Shown: positions 52,726-62,843 of the stretch, piece by piece
Layout of the letters: the number at the start of each line of letters is the position of its first letter
Numbering within the stretch: position 1 is the stretch's first letter
Notes under the pieces: generated by a model
The model's database searches: none
Told to the model about the DNA's origin: nothing
What the model saw: only the letters and a program-made list of their open reading frames with translations
Assembly: GCF_011769525.1 (NCBI RefSeq)
Contig: NZ_CP050440.1
Location: forward strand, 1,117,501 to 1,181,500
Direction: 5' to 3'
Length of the DNA stretch: 64,000 nucleotides
From: Tolypothrix sp. PCC 7910
GTDB lineage: Bacteria; Cyanobacteriota; Cyanobacteriia; Cyanobacteriales; Nostocaceae
Made by a program: the position numbers and the translations under genes

Positions 52726-53841
52726 ATGGATTGGTGGCAACGACTTAAAAAGAACCCTTTGGCGCGATTTGGGGCGGTTTTGCTGTTGATATTCTATTTA
52801 GCGGTAATTGCAGCAGATTTCGTCGCCCCTTACGATCCTTATGCTTCGCAGCCAAATGGTTCGCTGCTACCACCCACCAAAATTTATTGGACTTCACCAT
52901 CGGGACAAGCAATCGGGCCTCATATTTATCCCACGACGCAGGGAGATACTAATTTAAAGACAGGCGATCGCAAACTCATTGTAGACTTCAAAAAGCCCTC
53001 ACCTCTACGTTTATTTGTCTCAGGGCCCGAATACCGCCTGTTTCAACTCAGTTTACCTCTACCACCTAAATGGGACGAAGTCACCATTGTTCCTGGTATC
53101 CCCTTAAATTGGCATTTGTTTGGTACTACTGGAGAAGCAAAATTTAACATCTTAGGTACTGACGATCAAGGGCGTGACCAATTTAGCCGTTTGGTGCATG
53201 GAGGTCGCATCAGCTTATTTATTGGTATCTTTGGTGTGATCATCACCTACCCCCTGGGTTTACTCATCGGCGGGATTTCTGGTTATTTTGGCGGTAAAAT
53301 TGATACCTTAATTATGCGCCTGGCAGAAGTGCTGATGACTTTCCCCAGCATTTATTTGTTAGTAACATTAGGCGCAGTATTACCACCTGGTTTAAGCAGT
53401 ACTCAACGCTTTTTATTGATTGTCGTCATTACTTCCGTAATTAGCTGGGCGGGATTAGCAAGAGTAATTCGCGGACAAGTACTATCAATTAAAGAGCGAG
53501 AATTTGTACAGGCTGCAAGAGCAATGGGAGGTAAACCAATGTATATTATCCTCCGTCACGTCTTGCCACAAACCGCTACTTATATAATTATCTCCGCCAC
53601 TTTATCTGTTCCCAGCTTTATCAGTGCCGAGGCTGTCTTAAGTCTCATAGGTTTAGGAATTCAACAACCAGATCCCTCTTGGGGAAATATGCTGTCTTTA
53701 GCTAGTAATGCTTCAATTCTGGTACTACAACCCTGGCTAATCTGGCCGCCAGCCGTGCTAATTATCCTTACAGTATTAGCCTTCAATTTACTAGGCGATG
53801 GGCTAAGAGATGCACTCGATCCTCGCAGTTTACGACGCTAA
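52726..53841 (+). CDS. ABC transporter permease, DppC/OppC family
   Basis: A 371-residue inner-membrane permease for peptides or nickel-type substrates. After one membrane helix at 14-33 comes a periplasmic stretch of about 120 residues, then the core with five helices. The EAA loop that meets the ATPase is readable as EFVQAARAMGGKPMYIILRH (about residues 258-277). The N-terminal part (PNGSLLPPTKIYWTSPSGQA) is typical. No partner genes are adjacent, so the rest of the transporter must be elsewhere. Confidence 0.88.
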   Translation: MDWWQRLKKNPLARFGAVLLLIFYLAVIAADFVAPYDPYASQPNGSLLPPTKIYWTSPSGQAIGPHIYPTTQGDTNLKTGDRKLIVDFKKPSPLRLFVSGPEYRLFQLSLPLPPKWDEVTIVPGIPLNWHLFGTTGEAKFNILGTDDQGRDQFSRLVHGGRISLFIGIFGVIITYPLGLLIGGISGYFGGKIDTLIMRLAEVLMTFPSIYLLVTLGAVLPPGLSSTQRFLLIVVITSVISWAGLARVIRGQVLSIKEREFVQAARAMGGKPMYIILRHVLPQTATYIIISATLSVPSFISAEAVLSLIGLGIQQPDPSWGNMLSLASNASILVLQPWLIWPPAVLIILTVLAFNLLGDGLRDALDPRSLRR

Positions 53842-53965
53842 TACCGCTATGCAAAAGTCAAAAGAATTTTATTTCAGTTTTCACCCAAATTTGAAAAAAG
53901 AACGTGAAAAACTAGCTAGGGAAGCAATACGGTTCTGATAATAAAAATCGATTGATGTTTAAATC

Positions 53966-54016
53966 TTGTAGAGACGCGATGAATCGCGTCTTTAGCTATT
54001 AATCACGTCTCTACAA
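53966..54016. repeat. GACGCGATTAATCGCGTC-family repeat, copy 5
   Basis: A compound copy: GTAGAGACGCGATGAATCG... then ...AATCACGTCTCTACAA, together a 51-base inverted structure. The rest of the 366-base gap up to 54207 holds no gene. Confidence 0.75.
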
Positions 54017-54207
54017 CCCAAAATCATAACGAAAAATTCTTAACCAAACCGTTTTTCTCCCTTTCCCCTTTCCCCCTTAACTAAAAATTATCGAGACTCA
54101 TCCTCAAGGACGCTATACCAACATCTTGAGGCAGATGACGCTAACTAGTAAATCAGTATCCAATATATCAGAGGCGAGTAATATGCTGGGATAAGGAGAC
54201 TGATGAA

Positions 54208-55233
54208 ATGAGTTGGCGAAAAATTTGGAGTTTATTCCAAGAGACTTTTAAAGAATGGAGTGAGGATAAAGCCTCACGGTTAGCAGCAGCCTTAGCTTAT
54301 TACACAATATTTTCCATTGCACCATTACTAATTATTGTTATTGCCGTCGTCGGCGCAGTATTTGGCGAAGAAGCAGCTAGAGGTGAAATTGTTAGGCAAA
54401 TTCAAGGTTTAGTTGGTACACAAGGTGCAAAATTCATTGAAACAGCTATTCAAAATGCCAACCAACCCCAAACAGGAACTATCGCTTCTATTATTAGTAT
54501 CCTAGTTCTGTTATTGGGTGCTACAGGTTTATTTACAGAGTTACAAGATGCACTCAACACCATTTGGGAAGTGAAGCCAAAACCAGGACGAGGTGTTAAC
54601 ACAATGGTTCGCCAGCGTGTTTTATCATTCACTATGGTATTAGGAATTGGCTTTTTACTGTTAGTTTCTTTGGTAGTGAGTGCAGGTTTAAGCGCACTAG
54701 TAAATTTCTTCAGTAACTTAGTACCTGGTGTTGATTTCCTGTGGCAAATTGTTAACTTTCTCCTGAGTTTTGTCATCACTACAGTACTATTTGGACTAAT
54801 TTTCAAAGTTTTACCAGATGTCAAAATTACTTGGGGTGATGTTTTAATAGGCGCTTCTATTACCTCACTTTTATTTTCTATCGGGCGATTTTTGTTAGGA
54901 CAATATTTAGGTAATGGTAGTTTTGGCTCAACCTATGGTGCAGCTGGTTCGCTGGTAGTGATTCTCGCTTGGATTTACTATGCTGCTCAAATTCTCTTTT
55001 TTGGTGCTGAGTTTACCCAAGTTTATGCCAGAAGATATGGCAGTGGAATTATCCCTACTAAACACGCTGTACCTCTCAATCATGAGAGTTCTACTAATCC
55101 AAGTATGCAAGATAACAGTACTAATAGGCCGAGGACATCTTCTTCGCGTAAGCAACCGTCTTCTAATTTAATTAATCGCATTATGCGCTCATTTGCTAAA
55201 CCCAAAAGTGGGAAAACAAGAAGAAGAAATTAA
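54208..55233 (+). CDS. YihY/BrkB-family membrane protein
   Basis: A 341-residue protein with six membrane helices. It has the family's opening (DKASRLAAALAYYTIFSIAP) and a central GATGLFTELQDALNTIWEV. The C-terminal 60 residues are a basic, Ser/Asn-rich tail. YihY proteins are transporter-like, once misnamed ribonuclease BN. A GGAG ribosome site lies 11 bases before the ATG at 54208. It is convergent with the lipid-synthase cluster. Confidence 0.88.
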   Translation: MSWRKIWSLFQETFKEWSEDKASRLAAALAYYTIFSIAPLLIIVIAVVGAVFGEEAARGEIVRQIQGLVGTQGAKFIETAIQNANQPQTGTIASIISILVLLLGATGLFTELQDALNTIWEVKPKPGRGVNTMVRQRVLSFTMVLGIGFLLLVSLVVSAGLSALVNFFSNLVPGVDFLWQIVNFLLSFVITTVLFGLIFKVLPDVKITWGDVLIGASITSLLFSIGRFLLGQYLGNGSFGSTYGAAGSLVVILAWIYYAAQILFFGAEFTQVYARRYGSGIIPTKHAVPLNHESSTNPSMQDNSTNRPRTSSSRKQPSSNLINRIMRSFAKPKSGKTRRRN

Positions 55234-55516
55234 ATTATATCCTGCTTCAAACTTGGTAAAGTATAATCTATCAGCAAACTAGGCAGCATACTTTTGCTTC
55301 CCAGAATGCGCGTGAAATGATTTGAGAGTTAGATAAGATGAGATTTAGCCGTAACTCATCGGTGCGTTAGGCGCTAGGATAATTATCTCGTGGCAAATTA
55401 GATTGAAAATAAGCGCCTAACACACCCTACAGTAGAATTTCATTTACTCTTTATGAAAGATTGACAGTCTCTGCTTCCAACCAAGTCCGGATGATAAAAA
55501 TGAAGTTGAAGCTAAT

Positions 55517-55543
55517 AAAAAAGCCCGCTTGTGCGGGCTTTTA
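55517..55543. terminator. Bidirectional terminator
   Basis: AAAAAAGCCCGC, loop TTGT, GCGGGCTTTT. With T-tracts on both strands it can end the YihY transcript and the convergent lipid-synthase transcript. Confidence 0.9.
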
Positions 55544-55577
55544 ATTGATTACAAAACTCTACAAATTGCCTATTACC

Positions 55578-57086
55578 TTATGCAACATTCAGAAAACCAG
55601 TCTGAATCAAATAAGCAGTATAGGTCATAAACATTTCCGAACTAATTGGCGGACAGACAATAGAACTACCTTCTAATGCTTTGAGAGTTTCTTCGCAGCT
55701 AATATGAGGTCTTCTTGCTTGCAAATACAAATCGGGAATTGTTAGTTGCTCATCAGACCAGCGTTCTAACAAAAATGGCCGTAGAGTATATAAAGGATTG
55801 TCCGTAGAAGAGACATTATTAATTAACTCTGCTTGCCATTGGTCATAAGGAATCGCCTTAACTGGATAACCGAAGGACTGTACCCACTTAATTAAGGTGC
55901 TTAAAGGCGCTGGTTGAGGATGTTGTAGGTGGAATGCTTTGCCTATAGATGAAGGTTGCATTGAGAGATAAACAATCGCCTTGCTAACATAATCTACAGG
56001 AGACATATCCATCATATATTCCACATCTGGGAAATATCCCATTTGCAGACAGCCTTTGACCATCAAATTGATAAAGTCATGGGTATTACAAATACCTGTT
56101 TGGCTATCTCCAGAAATTAATGGTGGTCTGTGGATAGTTACAGGTAAACCTCTATCACAGGCAATTTTTACTAACTTCTCAGCTACCCATTTTGTTTGGG
56201 AATAACCGAGGAAAATTCCTTCCCAATGCGCGAAGTCATCTTGCTCTTTCACTACCTTACCAGCATAAGCAGGTGATTCAAACACCGCTACGCTAGAAAC
56301 GTAATGTACAGGCTTGAGTTTGATTTGGCTAGCTAATCTCAATACTTCTTGAGTTCCTAACACATTGGCTGCTTTCAATGCTGAATAGGGGAAAACATAA
56401 TTCAGCAAAGCACCGCTATGATAAATGGTGTCGATATTAGCCGCTAAAATTTGGAATTGTTCTGCGCCCATACCCAATAATGGCAGAGCTAAATCACCCA
56501 CAACTGGGATAATTCTTGACTTATATTTTTCATCCCAAATTGCGTAAGATTCGAGATTTTTTGCTAATTTGCTCTGACCTTCTTGAGCGTTAGCAGCCCG
56601 TACTAAGCAGTAGATATTAGCATTAGTTTGCTGTAACAATTCCCGAATAATAAATGCGCCTAAATAACCTGTACCACCAGTTAAAAAGATGTTTTTTGGT
56701 TCAGTAATTGTAACTGGAGGTAAAGCATCCGGGCGAATGGTGGGGTCAAGAACTACCTCGGCGTTTAAATCTAAAGCCGGGATAGGGGCATTAGCAGAGG
56801 CAGTAGTTGTATCTTGAATAACTGCATCTTCGGGTAAATCTTCTGCTAAACGCTGAGAAAGAGCAGCGATATTGGGATAATGCCACAACAGCAACGGCGA
56901 AGGTTGGAAGCCCAGCATTTTCTCCAATTTGCTGACGAGAATCATTGCTTGGGCTGAATCCAAACCGTAGTTTTCTAAATGTTCGTTGACATCAATCTCG
57001 TCAGTTTCTACCCCAAGTAACTCAGCTAGATTCGCAACCAGCCAGGCTTGAATATCTGCAGCACTATAAGAATGTTTTGAATTCAT
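55578..57086 (-). CDS. hglB: ACP-thioester reductase, HglB/HetM-like
   Basis: A 502-residue protein with an acyl-carrier domain (Ser44 in [12 protein letters not shown] carries the phosphopantetheine) and a C-terminal NAD(P)-dependent thioester reductase domain (from about 130, [18 protein letters not shown], with a GYSQTKW Tyr/Lys pair). It is the size of HetM/HglB, which releases the finished chain as an alcohol to give the heterocyst-glycolipid aglycone. It is the last gene of the minus-strand cluster, four bases after the PfaD-type gene. The usual neighbours hetN and hetI are not downstream. Confidence 0.85.
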   Translation of the reverse strand: MNSKHSYSAADIQAWLVANLAELLGVETDEIDVNEHLENYGLDSAQAMILVSKLEKMLGFQPSPLLLWHYPNIAALSQRLAEDLPEDAVIQDTTTASANAPIPALDLNAEVVLDPTIRPDALPPVTITEPKNIFLTGGTGYLGAFIIRELLQQTNANIYCLVRAANAQEGQSKLAKNLESYAIWDEKYKSRIIPVVGDLALPLLGMGAEQFQILAANIDTIYHSGALLNYVFPYSALKAANVLGTQEVLRLASQIKLKPVHYVSSVAVFESPAYAGKVVKEQDDFAHWEGIFLGYSQTKWVAEKLVKIACDRGLPVTIHRPPLISGDSQTGICNTHDFINLMVKGCLQMGYFPDVEYMMDMSPVDYVSKAIVYLSMQPSSIGKAFHLQHPQPAPLSTLIKWVQSFGYPVKAIPYDQWQAELINNVSSTDNPLYTLRPFLLERWSDEQLTIPDLYLQARRPHISCEETLKALEGSSIVCPPISSEMFMTYTAYLIQTGFLNVA

Positions 57087-57090
57087 TTTT

Positions 57091-58788
57091 TTACATCTCC
57101 AATGTAGAACTAGCTGGGCGATACTGACTGTAGTAATCGGGAATTTGTAAGCCTTGAAATCTCAAACTTTGGATGCGATATAAAAATGCTGCTCCGGTCA
57201 TAATATGGTTAGCAACATCAACAACTTTGCGGTTTTGTGGTTCTGCTAAATAAGTACCGCGCACCCAGTCGTTAAAGCTACCCATTGCTGGGCCGCACCA
57301 AATTTGATAATCAACTTCTCGCCCTTTTTCGCCAGAACTAGACCAACGGGAAGATAATCCTAAATACCACCGGAAAATCAATGCCATTTTTAATTTAGGA
57401 TTATTAACTGCCTTGCCTAATTTCTCCGGATTTTTTTGGGATAAATAAGCTGCTGTTCCTTCCCAAACTTCAGCAATAGTTTTACGGAAAACTTGTTTTT
57501 CTAATTTCTCTCTTTCAGCCAGAGGAATTTCTTCAATGGAGTCATAAGCGCGGTATAACTCATACAATTTTTGCGCCCGCATGGGGAACATTGTGCCGCG
57601 TTTGAGAACTTGTAATTTGACTCCCATTTCAAACATATCAGCAGCCGGGGCCATCATCACATCAGCCATTTCTGCTTGGGCGAGTAACTTTTTAGTATGT
57701 TCACACGCGCCAGATTCTACACAAGCTTGATTAATCGAACCTGTGACTACATAAGCTGCACCCATCATAAAAGCAGCTAAAGCTGATTGTGGTGTGGCAA
57801 TTCCACCCGCTACACCGATGCGAATAGGTTGAGAGTAATGATATTGTGCTTGAATTTCATCTCTCAAAGCCATGATCGAAGGTAACAAACAAACTAGAGG
57901 ACGATTATCTGTATGTCCGCCAGAATCAGCTTCCACAGTAATATCATCCGCCATTGGAACTTGCGCTGCTAGGTTTGCTTGTAACTCGGTGATTAACCCT
58001 TGTTGCACAAGTTCCTTGAGGATTTTAGCTGGTGCTGGTTGTAGAAATTTGCTAGCTACTTCTCTACGAGAAATTTTAGCAATGACTTTATTTTTGATTT
58101 CAATTTGATTAGCCGCATTCAAACTTAATCCCGCAGCCCGATAATAAACAATGTTGGGAGTTAAGTCCAAAAATGCTGAAGCTTCAACGACTCTCACGCC
58201 ATATTTGAGGAATAAATCCACAGCACGGCGTTCAATTGTTGGTTCATTAGGGCTGTGAATTAAATTAAACGCATAGGGGCCTTGGGGTAAGGCTTGTTGA
58301 ATTTTGTTGATAGCAGCTTCCAAATTTTCTGGGCTTAAACCACCAGCACCAAAGGAACTTAAAATTTTCTCTTTCCCCAGGGCAATTACCATTTCTGTGG
58401 ACGCAATAGCGCCAGCCATTGCGCCAGTTACATAGGCATATTTCACTCCATAAAAGGAGAGAAAAGAAGGGTCACCTAGTTGTTGAATTTTAATTGGGGG
58501 AATGGATGCTAAAAGTTCTATTGGTGATGTTACAGTCCCATCTAATGGGCATAAATATCCCACATTAGTAACACCAATTCTGCCGCCTGCGTTAACAATA
58601 TAACAGGGTTGGTCTAAGTTGAGAAATTTAACTACTATTCCTGGTTGATCAAAAGAAATACAATCTGGGGAACCTTTCCAAATGAGGTTTTGTCCATAGG
58701 AATAGCAAGTAAATCCTAGTCCATTTTCGTGTTGACTTAGTGGCGCATCTACAGTAGTCACGCTAGTTATCCCTCGATTTATAAGCAA
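57091..58788 (-). CDS. PfaD-type FMN enoyl reductase
   Basis: A 565-residue enzyme of the PfaD/2-nitropropane dioxygenase family. Key segments are [57 protein letters not shown] and [20 protein letters not shown]. It reduces the growing chain in polyunsaturated or long-chain lipid synthases. In Anabaena a PfaD-like protein sits in the same place before hglB. The start is the ATG at 58788. It is separated from hglC by 370 bases of repeats, which is unusual in this cluster. Confidence 0.88.
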   Translation of the reverse strand: MLINRGITSVTTVDAPLSQHENGLGFTCYSYGQNLIWKGSPDCISFDQPGIVVKFLNLDQPCYIVNAGGRIGVTNVGYLCPLDGTVTSPIELLASIPPIKIQQLGDPSFLSFYGVKYAYVTGAMAGAIASTEMVIALGKEKILSSFGAGGLSPENLEAAINKIQQALPQGPYAFNLIHSPNEPTIERRAVDLFLKYGVRVVEASAFLDLTPNIVYYRAAGLSLNAANQIEIKNKVIAKISRREVASKFLQPAPAKILKELVQQGLITELQANLAAQVPMADDITVEADSGGHTDNRPLVCLLPSIMALRDEIQAQYHYSQPIRIGVAGGIATPQSALAAFMMGAAYVVTGSINQACVESGACEHTKKLLAQAEMADVMMAPAADMFEMGVKLQVLKRGTMFPMRAQKLYELYRAYDSIEEIPLAEREKLEKQVFRKTIAEVWEGTAAYLSQKNPEKLGKAVNNPKLKMALIFRWYLGLSSRWSSSGEKGREVDYQIWCGPAMGSFNDWVRGTYLAEPQNRKVVDVANHIMTGAAFLYRIQSLRFQGLQIPDYYSQYRPASSTLEM

Positions 58789-58912
58789 AGGTTTCTAAAG
58801 GATGAAGGGTAAAGTGTGAAAAAGAGGTAATACCAATTTTTTCTATCTTGGGCGTTACTGTGTTTTGTAAAGTTCGTTAAATAATAGTGGAGTGCAGAAG
58901 TTTTTTTTGGTC

Positions 58913-58952
58913 GAACCGCAGAGGACGCAGAGAACGCAGAGAGTAGAGAAAT
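58913..58952. repeat. Purine-rich dispersed repeat (GCAGAGGACGCAGAG type)
   Basis: GAACCGCAGAGGACGCAGAG followed by AACGCAGAGAG; its relative at 62679 reads GAACCGCAAAGACGCAGAGG. Both are in gaps of the lipid cluster. Confidence 0.65.
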
Positions 58953-58975
58953 GATAGAGTTGAAAAATTGGTATT

Positions 58976-59107
58976 AAGTAGGTCGGCGAAATTAAAGATA
59001 ACTGGCTGAGGCTGTCATTTGTCCTTGGTCATTGGTCATTGGTAAGGATTTCAAGCCTATTTACTTTTCTTAGCATAGTTTGATTTATTTTCACCGACTT
59101 ACTTTTA
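58976..59107. repeat. MITE-like dispersed repeat, copy 2
   Basis: Matches 9036-9216 in its left end (GTCGGCG), ATAACTGGCT, GGCTGTCAT, AAGGATTT, AAGCCTATTTA and ACCGACT. The ends are inverted, AAGTAGGTCGGCG at left and the complement of CACCGACTTACTT at right. STRR-like GGTCATT units fill the middle. It lies between two cluster genes. Confidence 0.6.
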
Positions 59108-59158
59108 GAAGACTGAGGGACTGATTAAACATCCTAGTCCCCAGTCCCCAATCCCTAA

Positions 59159-62100
59159 TTAAGCTTCTTCCTTCAGTAAGTTTTGAGCGCAAGCTAATTG
59201 CAATTGAATGATTTCGCTCATTTGCTGACTAAAATCTTGCCGAGATTTTAAGAAAGCTGTATGAGATTTAGTCAAATTGGCATTGTTAGCATTGAGCTTT
59301 TGATATTGAGTCTTATTTAAATCGAGCATACGGATAGTTTGGCCGGGTTTACGAGTTATATTTGATGGGGTAAAGCTGGGCTGTGTTGGTTTTTCTAGAG
59401 TGGTAGTTATCTCAAAGGATTGTAATTGTTCCGTTGAGACTAAACCGTGTTCCATGATATTTTTCTCTGCGATTTCTGCTGGCTGATTTGTAGGGAGGAA
59501 AATATCATCAACGGGTTGATTATTGGTAGCAATTACCACTGGAGTATTCAGTGAATTGAATACTGGATTGACTTTTTGATAATCAACTGCGGCGGTGTTT
59601 GTTGGGGTTTTACTAGCTAAATTTTGGAAGATTTGGCGATTTTCTTCGCTTAAGATAGTAGCTGTAATTGACTTACCACCCAAGGTAATATTTCGTTGGG
59701 TTAATTTATTTTTATTCCCGGTTTCTTGGGTGAGGTCGTAAAGAGATGAAATATCTAACTCAACTTGATGACTGAGTAATTTAGCTAGGGCTTTGACTAT
59801 CGTAGTATGGTCATCCATTCCTCGACGATTGAGGGAGACGGTGATATGTTCTTTTCCTTCGAGAATTTTGCTTACCCAGCGAGAACAAACACCGCCAGCA
59901 CCAGCTTCGACAAAGATTTTAACTCCATCGGCGTAAACGCGGTTCACTAAGCGGGGAAAATCTAGTTGTTGACTCAGTCCGGTGGCGATACTGTGGGCTA
60001 CTACTTCACTGTTCAGGGAGATGGGTTTATAGCCCGCCGCAGAATAGAAGGTGATATCGGGAATATCCTGAGTTGGTAAGGTATTGAGTTTAACTAACTC
60101 TGCATACTCAGAACGCATGGCTTCACAATGGATCACATGGTCGAAGGGCGCAGGGAAAGCATTGCAACCAAGGGCTTTAATCACGCGCTGACAAGCTGCT
60201 GGTTCACCGGCAATTAATACTTCTTCAGGTGTATTAATTTGCGTCAAATATACGCGACTCTCATTTTTTAGACATTCTCTAACTTTGTCTGGGGTAGTCA
60301 TGAGTACATAGTTAGCCCAGAAGTTATTGTCAGAAGCATCGGAGGCTGGTGGTAAGCCCCAATATTCCCGCACCGCATTTTTCGGCCCTGATAACCTGTC
60401 GCCAAATAAAGCTGAGGAGTTAAAGCTGTTACTACCAGCAAAGAAATCACTCCAAACCCCTTGAGATACCATCATGCTTGTTTCGCCCAGGCTATAGCCA
60501 AACACATATTTGGGTTTGACTTGAAAGCGATCGCGAATCACGGTAGTAATTAGTCTGGTAAAGAACATTTCCGCTTCAAACATTGCTAGGGAATCATCTA
60601 GCAACTTCTTCTCTAGCGTTTCTAGTTCTCTGGTAGATAACTTATGCAAGCTTCTGGGGAATACGAGTTTCTCGACATCCGAGACTCGTTTATACAGACT
60701 CTTAACGAAGGGTTCAGCTTGTAGGTCAGGGAAGAGGCGGAAGAGAGTCCGACCAATACCGACATAGGAATTAACCGCAGCCGGATACACATAAGCAACC
60801 TCAGCCTCTTTACCCAAAGGTTTAGAGGTGAAATAACTACCTATAGGTGTTTGCCAATCACTACCCTTGTCAAAGGCAGTATTTATCCCTTTGTGGGCTG
60901 AGGCGATTTCTTTGAGTAATTCCTTTTTGTTGCGTCCGGTAATGGCTAGGGTGTATTTTGCTGTTTGATGCTGTTGGAACTTAACAAAGTTCTGGCTAGC
61001 TGTATGAGATAGAGACTCAGATTTCTCAATCTCTTGTTGTAGGGTATCTAAGAGATTGAATAAAGCTGAACGGTCATCAGCTGCTAATGGGAACAGGTAA
61101 AAAGGCCGTTGTTGTAAATACCTACTACTGTGATTAACTTGGTCTGGTTCATCCGACAAGATGACATGGGCGCAAGTCCCATCACAACCGATACCATTGA
61201 TGGCGGCGATTCTATGGGTACTATCTTTATGGAGGAACCAAGGTCTAGATTCTGTCGCTACAAAGAAAGGACTACCTTGCCAAACTTGGGGCGTTTTCAC
61301 ACCAGACCAATTAGGAGTAGCAGGAATATAGTTGTGATAGAGACACAAAGCTGTCTTAATTAAGCTAGCAATTCCCGATGCTACATAGGTGTGTCCGATA
61401 TTGGCCTTCACACTACCAATGGCACAATGTAAACCATCACCTACAGAGGGATAAGCTTGAAGCATCCCCGCAATTTCCGCCTCATCTTCCTGGGGGAAAC
61501 CACTAGCAACCACTTCTACATAGTTAACCTCTGATGGCTGAATTCCCGCCATTTGGAAAGCCGATTGACAGACTTGGTTAATCGTCTCCCCATCTACAGC
61601 AGTAGAAGCAGCTTGACCGATACTAACAGCATCAATTACCGCATAAATGCGATCGCCATTTTGTTTCGCCGTATCATAACGCTTGAGAACTACTGCACCT
61701 GCACCTTCACCCACTGTCCAACCGTTAGCATTTTGGTCGTAGCTTAAGGTATTAGCGCCAGTATTTACCGTTCCCCATTGGCTACGCAGCAAGACATTTT
61801 CAATCCCGCCAGCCAAATCCACAGCACCAACCACAACTGCGTCTACTTCCTCATTGAGGAGTAACATTTGTGCTACTTCCAAAGCCTTGAAAGCAGAGGT
61901 TTCTACCGCCGTCATTGTAAAGGATGGCCCAGTAAAATTCCATAGAGAAGAAATCCGACTCGCCATAATATTGGCGATGTAACTCAAGTATTCCCCAATC
62001 TCTACTTGATGGTGAACGCTGTCTTTAACTATTGTTTCTAACTGAGCAATTTTATCTGGTGGTAAAGCAATTTCCGCAGCATTCAAACCGTCTTTTATCT

Positions 62101-62530
62101 GCCACGATAAATTCCAGCGTTGTTGCAGTTGATGTACAGATAAATCTGCTTCAGCCGCAATCACAACTGCAACATTTGCCCCTTCTTGAATCCCTGCATC
62201 TTTCAACGCCCCATCTGCCACTGTTAGCAGTAACAGTTGTTGAGGGTTGAGTTGTTCTACTTCATTGGGAGGGATTTTATAAGTTAAAGTATCGATGGCA
62301 AAATCTTGGATATATCCGCCTACTGGTGCTTTACCATCGGGTAATCCGTATTCTTTAAGTAAATCGGCTTTCTCGTCTATGCCATACCATCTTTGAGAAG
62401 GTAGGGGAATAAAATGCTGTTTGCCGTCATAAATACTACGTTCAAAAGCATCTAAATCTTGACATTCACCAAAAAAGGCATCCATGCCGACAATAGCAAT
62501 TTTGCCTGATTGTATTTCTTGTTCAAACAT
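59159..62530 (-). CDS. hglC: HglC-like pseudo-ketosynthase/acyltransferase
   Basis: A 1123-residue protein. Residues 10-460 are a ketosynthase fold, but the catalytic Cys is replaced: the family's D-x-A-C-S-S motif reads T-A-V-E-T-S with Glu210. The first His is also gone (YVEVVASGFP instead of the His-containing motif), though KANIGHTYVASG is kept. So this half is a chain-length-factor-like partner. Residues 570-900 form an acyltransferase with Ser680 in GYSLGE. The last 150 residues are linker-like. HglC of heterocyst glycolipid synthesis and PfaC/PfaB are similar. It is coupled to the upstream ketosynthase gene 313 bases away. Confidence 0.85.
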   Translation of the reverse strand: MFEQEIQSGKIAIVGMDAFFGECQDLDAFERSIYDGKQHFIPLPSQRWYGIDEKADLLKEYGLPDGKAPVGGYIQDFAIDTLTYKIPPNEVEQLNPQQLLLLTVADGALKDAGIQEGANVAVVIAAEADLSVHQLQQRWNLSWQIKDGLNAAEIALPPDKIAQLETIVKDSVHHQVEIGEYLSYIANIMASRISSLWNFTGPSFTMTAVETSAFKALEVAQMLLLNEEVDAVVVGAVDLAGGIENVLLRSQWGTVNTGANTLSYDQNANGWTVGEGAGAVVLKRYDTAKQNGDRIYAVIDAVSIGQAASTAVDGETINQVCQSAFQMAGIQPSEVNYVEVVASGFPQEDEAEIAGMLQAYPSVGDGLHCAIGSVKANIGHTYVASGIASLIKTALCLYHNYIPATPNWSGVKTPQVWQGSPFFVATESRPWFLHKDSTHRIAAINGIGCDGTCAHVILSDEPDQVNHSSRYLQQRPFYLFPLAADDRSALFNLLDTLQQEIEKSESLSHTASQNFVKFQQHQTAKYTLAITGRNKKELLKEIASAHKGINTAFDKGSDWQTPIGSYFTSKPLGKEAEVAYVYPAAVNSYVGIGRTLFRLFPDLQAEPFVKSLYKRVSDVEKLVFPRSLHKLSTRELETLEKKLLDDSLAMFEAEMFFTRLITTVIRDRFQVKPKYVFGYSLGETSMMVSQGVWSDFFAGSNSFNSSALFGDRLSGPKNAVREYWGLPPASDASDNNFWANYVLMTTPDKVRECLKNESRVYLTQINTPEEVLIAGEPAACQRVIKALGCNAFPAPFDHVIHCEAMRSEYAELVKLNTLPTQDIPDITFYSAAGYKPISLNSEVVAHSIATGLSQQLDFPRLVNRVYADGVKIFVEAGAGGVCSRWVSKILEGKEHITVSLNRRGMDDHTTIVKALAKLLSHQVELDISSLYDLTQETGNKNKLTQRNITLGGKSITATILSEENRQIFQNLASKTPTNTAAVDYQKVNPVFNSLNTPVVIATNNQPVDDIFLPTNQPAEIAEKNIMEHGLVSTEQLQSFEITTTLEKPTQPSFTPSNITRKPGQTIRMLDLNKTQYQKLNANNANLTKSHTAFLKSRQDFSQQMSEIIQLQLACAQNLLKEEA

Positions 62531-62678
62531 TGTTTATTTACGATAACTAAAGTTTGTTATTTGGGTAAGACAGAGGGCAGAATGCAGAAGGAAACATTGC
62601 TAATTTTATTGTTGCTAATTGATGAACAATAAGGTTCAGTTAAAACTAAAACTTTGTTATCAAGACTAATGTTTTAAT

Positions 62679-62715
62679 GAACCGCAAAGACGCAGAGGAT
62701 GCGGAGATAAGAGAG
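62679..62715. repeat. Purine-rich dispersed repeat, second copy
   Basis: GAACCGCAAAGACGCAGAGG then ATGCGGAGATAAGAGAG, a relative of 58913. It makes up part of the 313-base gap between the two ketosynthase-related genes; I see no other feature in that gap. Confidence 0.65.
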
Positions 62716-62843
62716 AACCTCTTAACTGTATTGTGTTGAATTAATGGGATGATTTTTTCACAGCCAATCCTCTTTGTTTTGTTTGAAAATGTAAAATTCC
62801 CTTGTTTCTTCCTTCTGCCCTCTGCCTCCTGCCTCCTGCCTTT

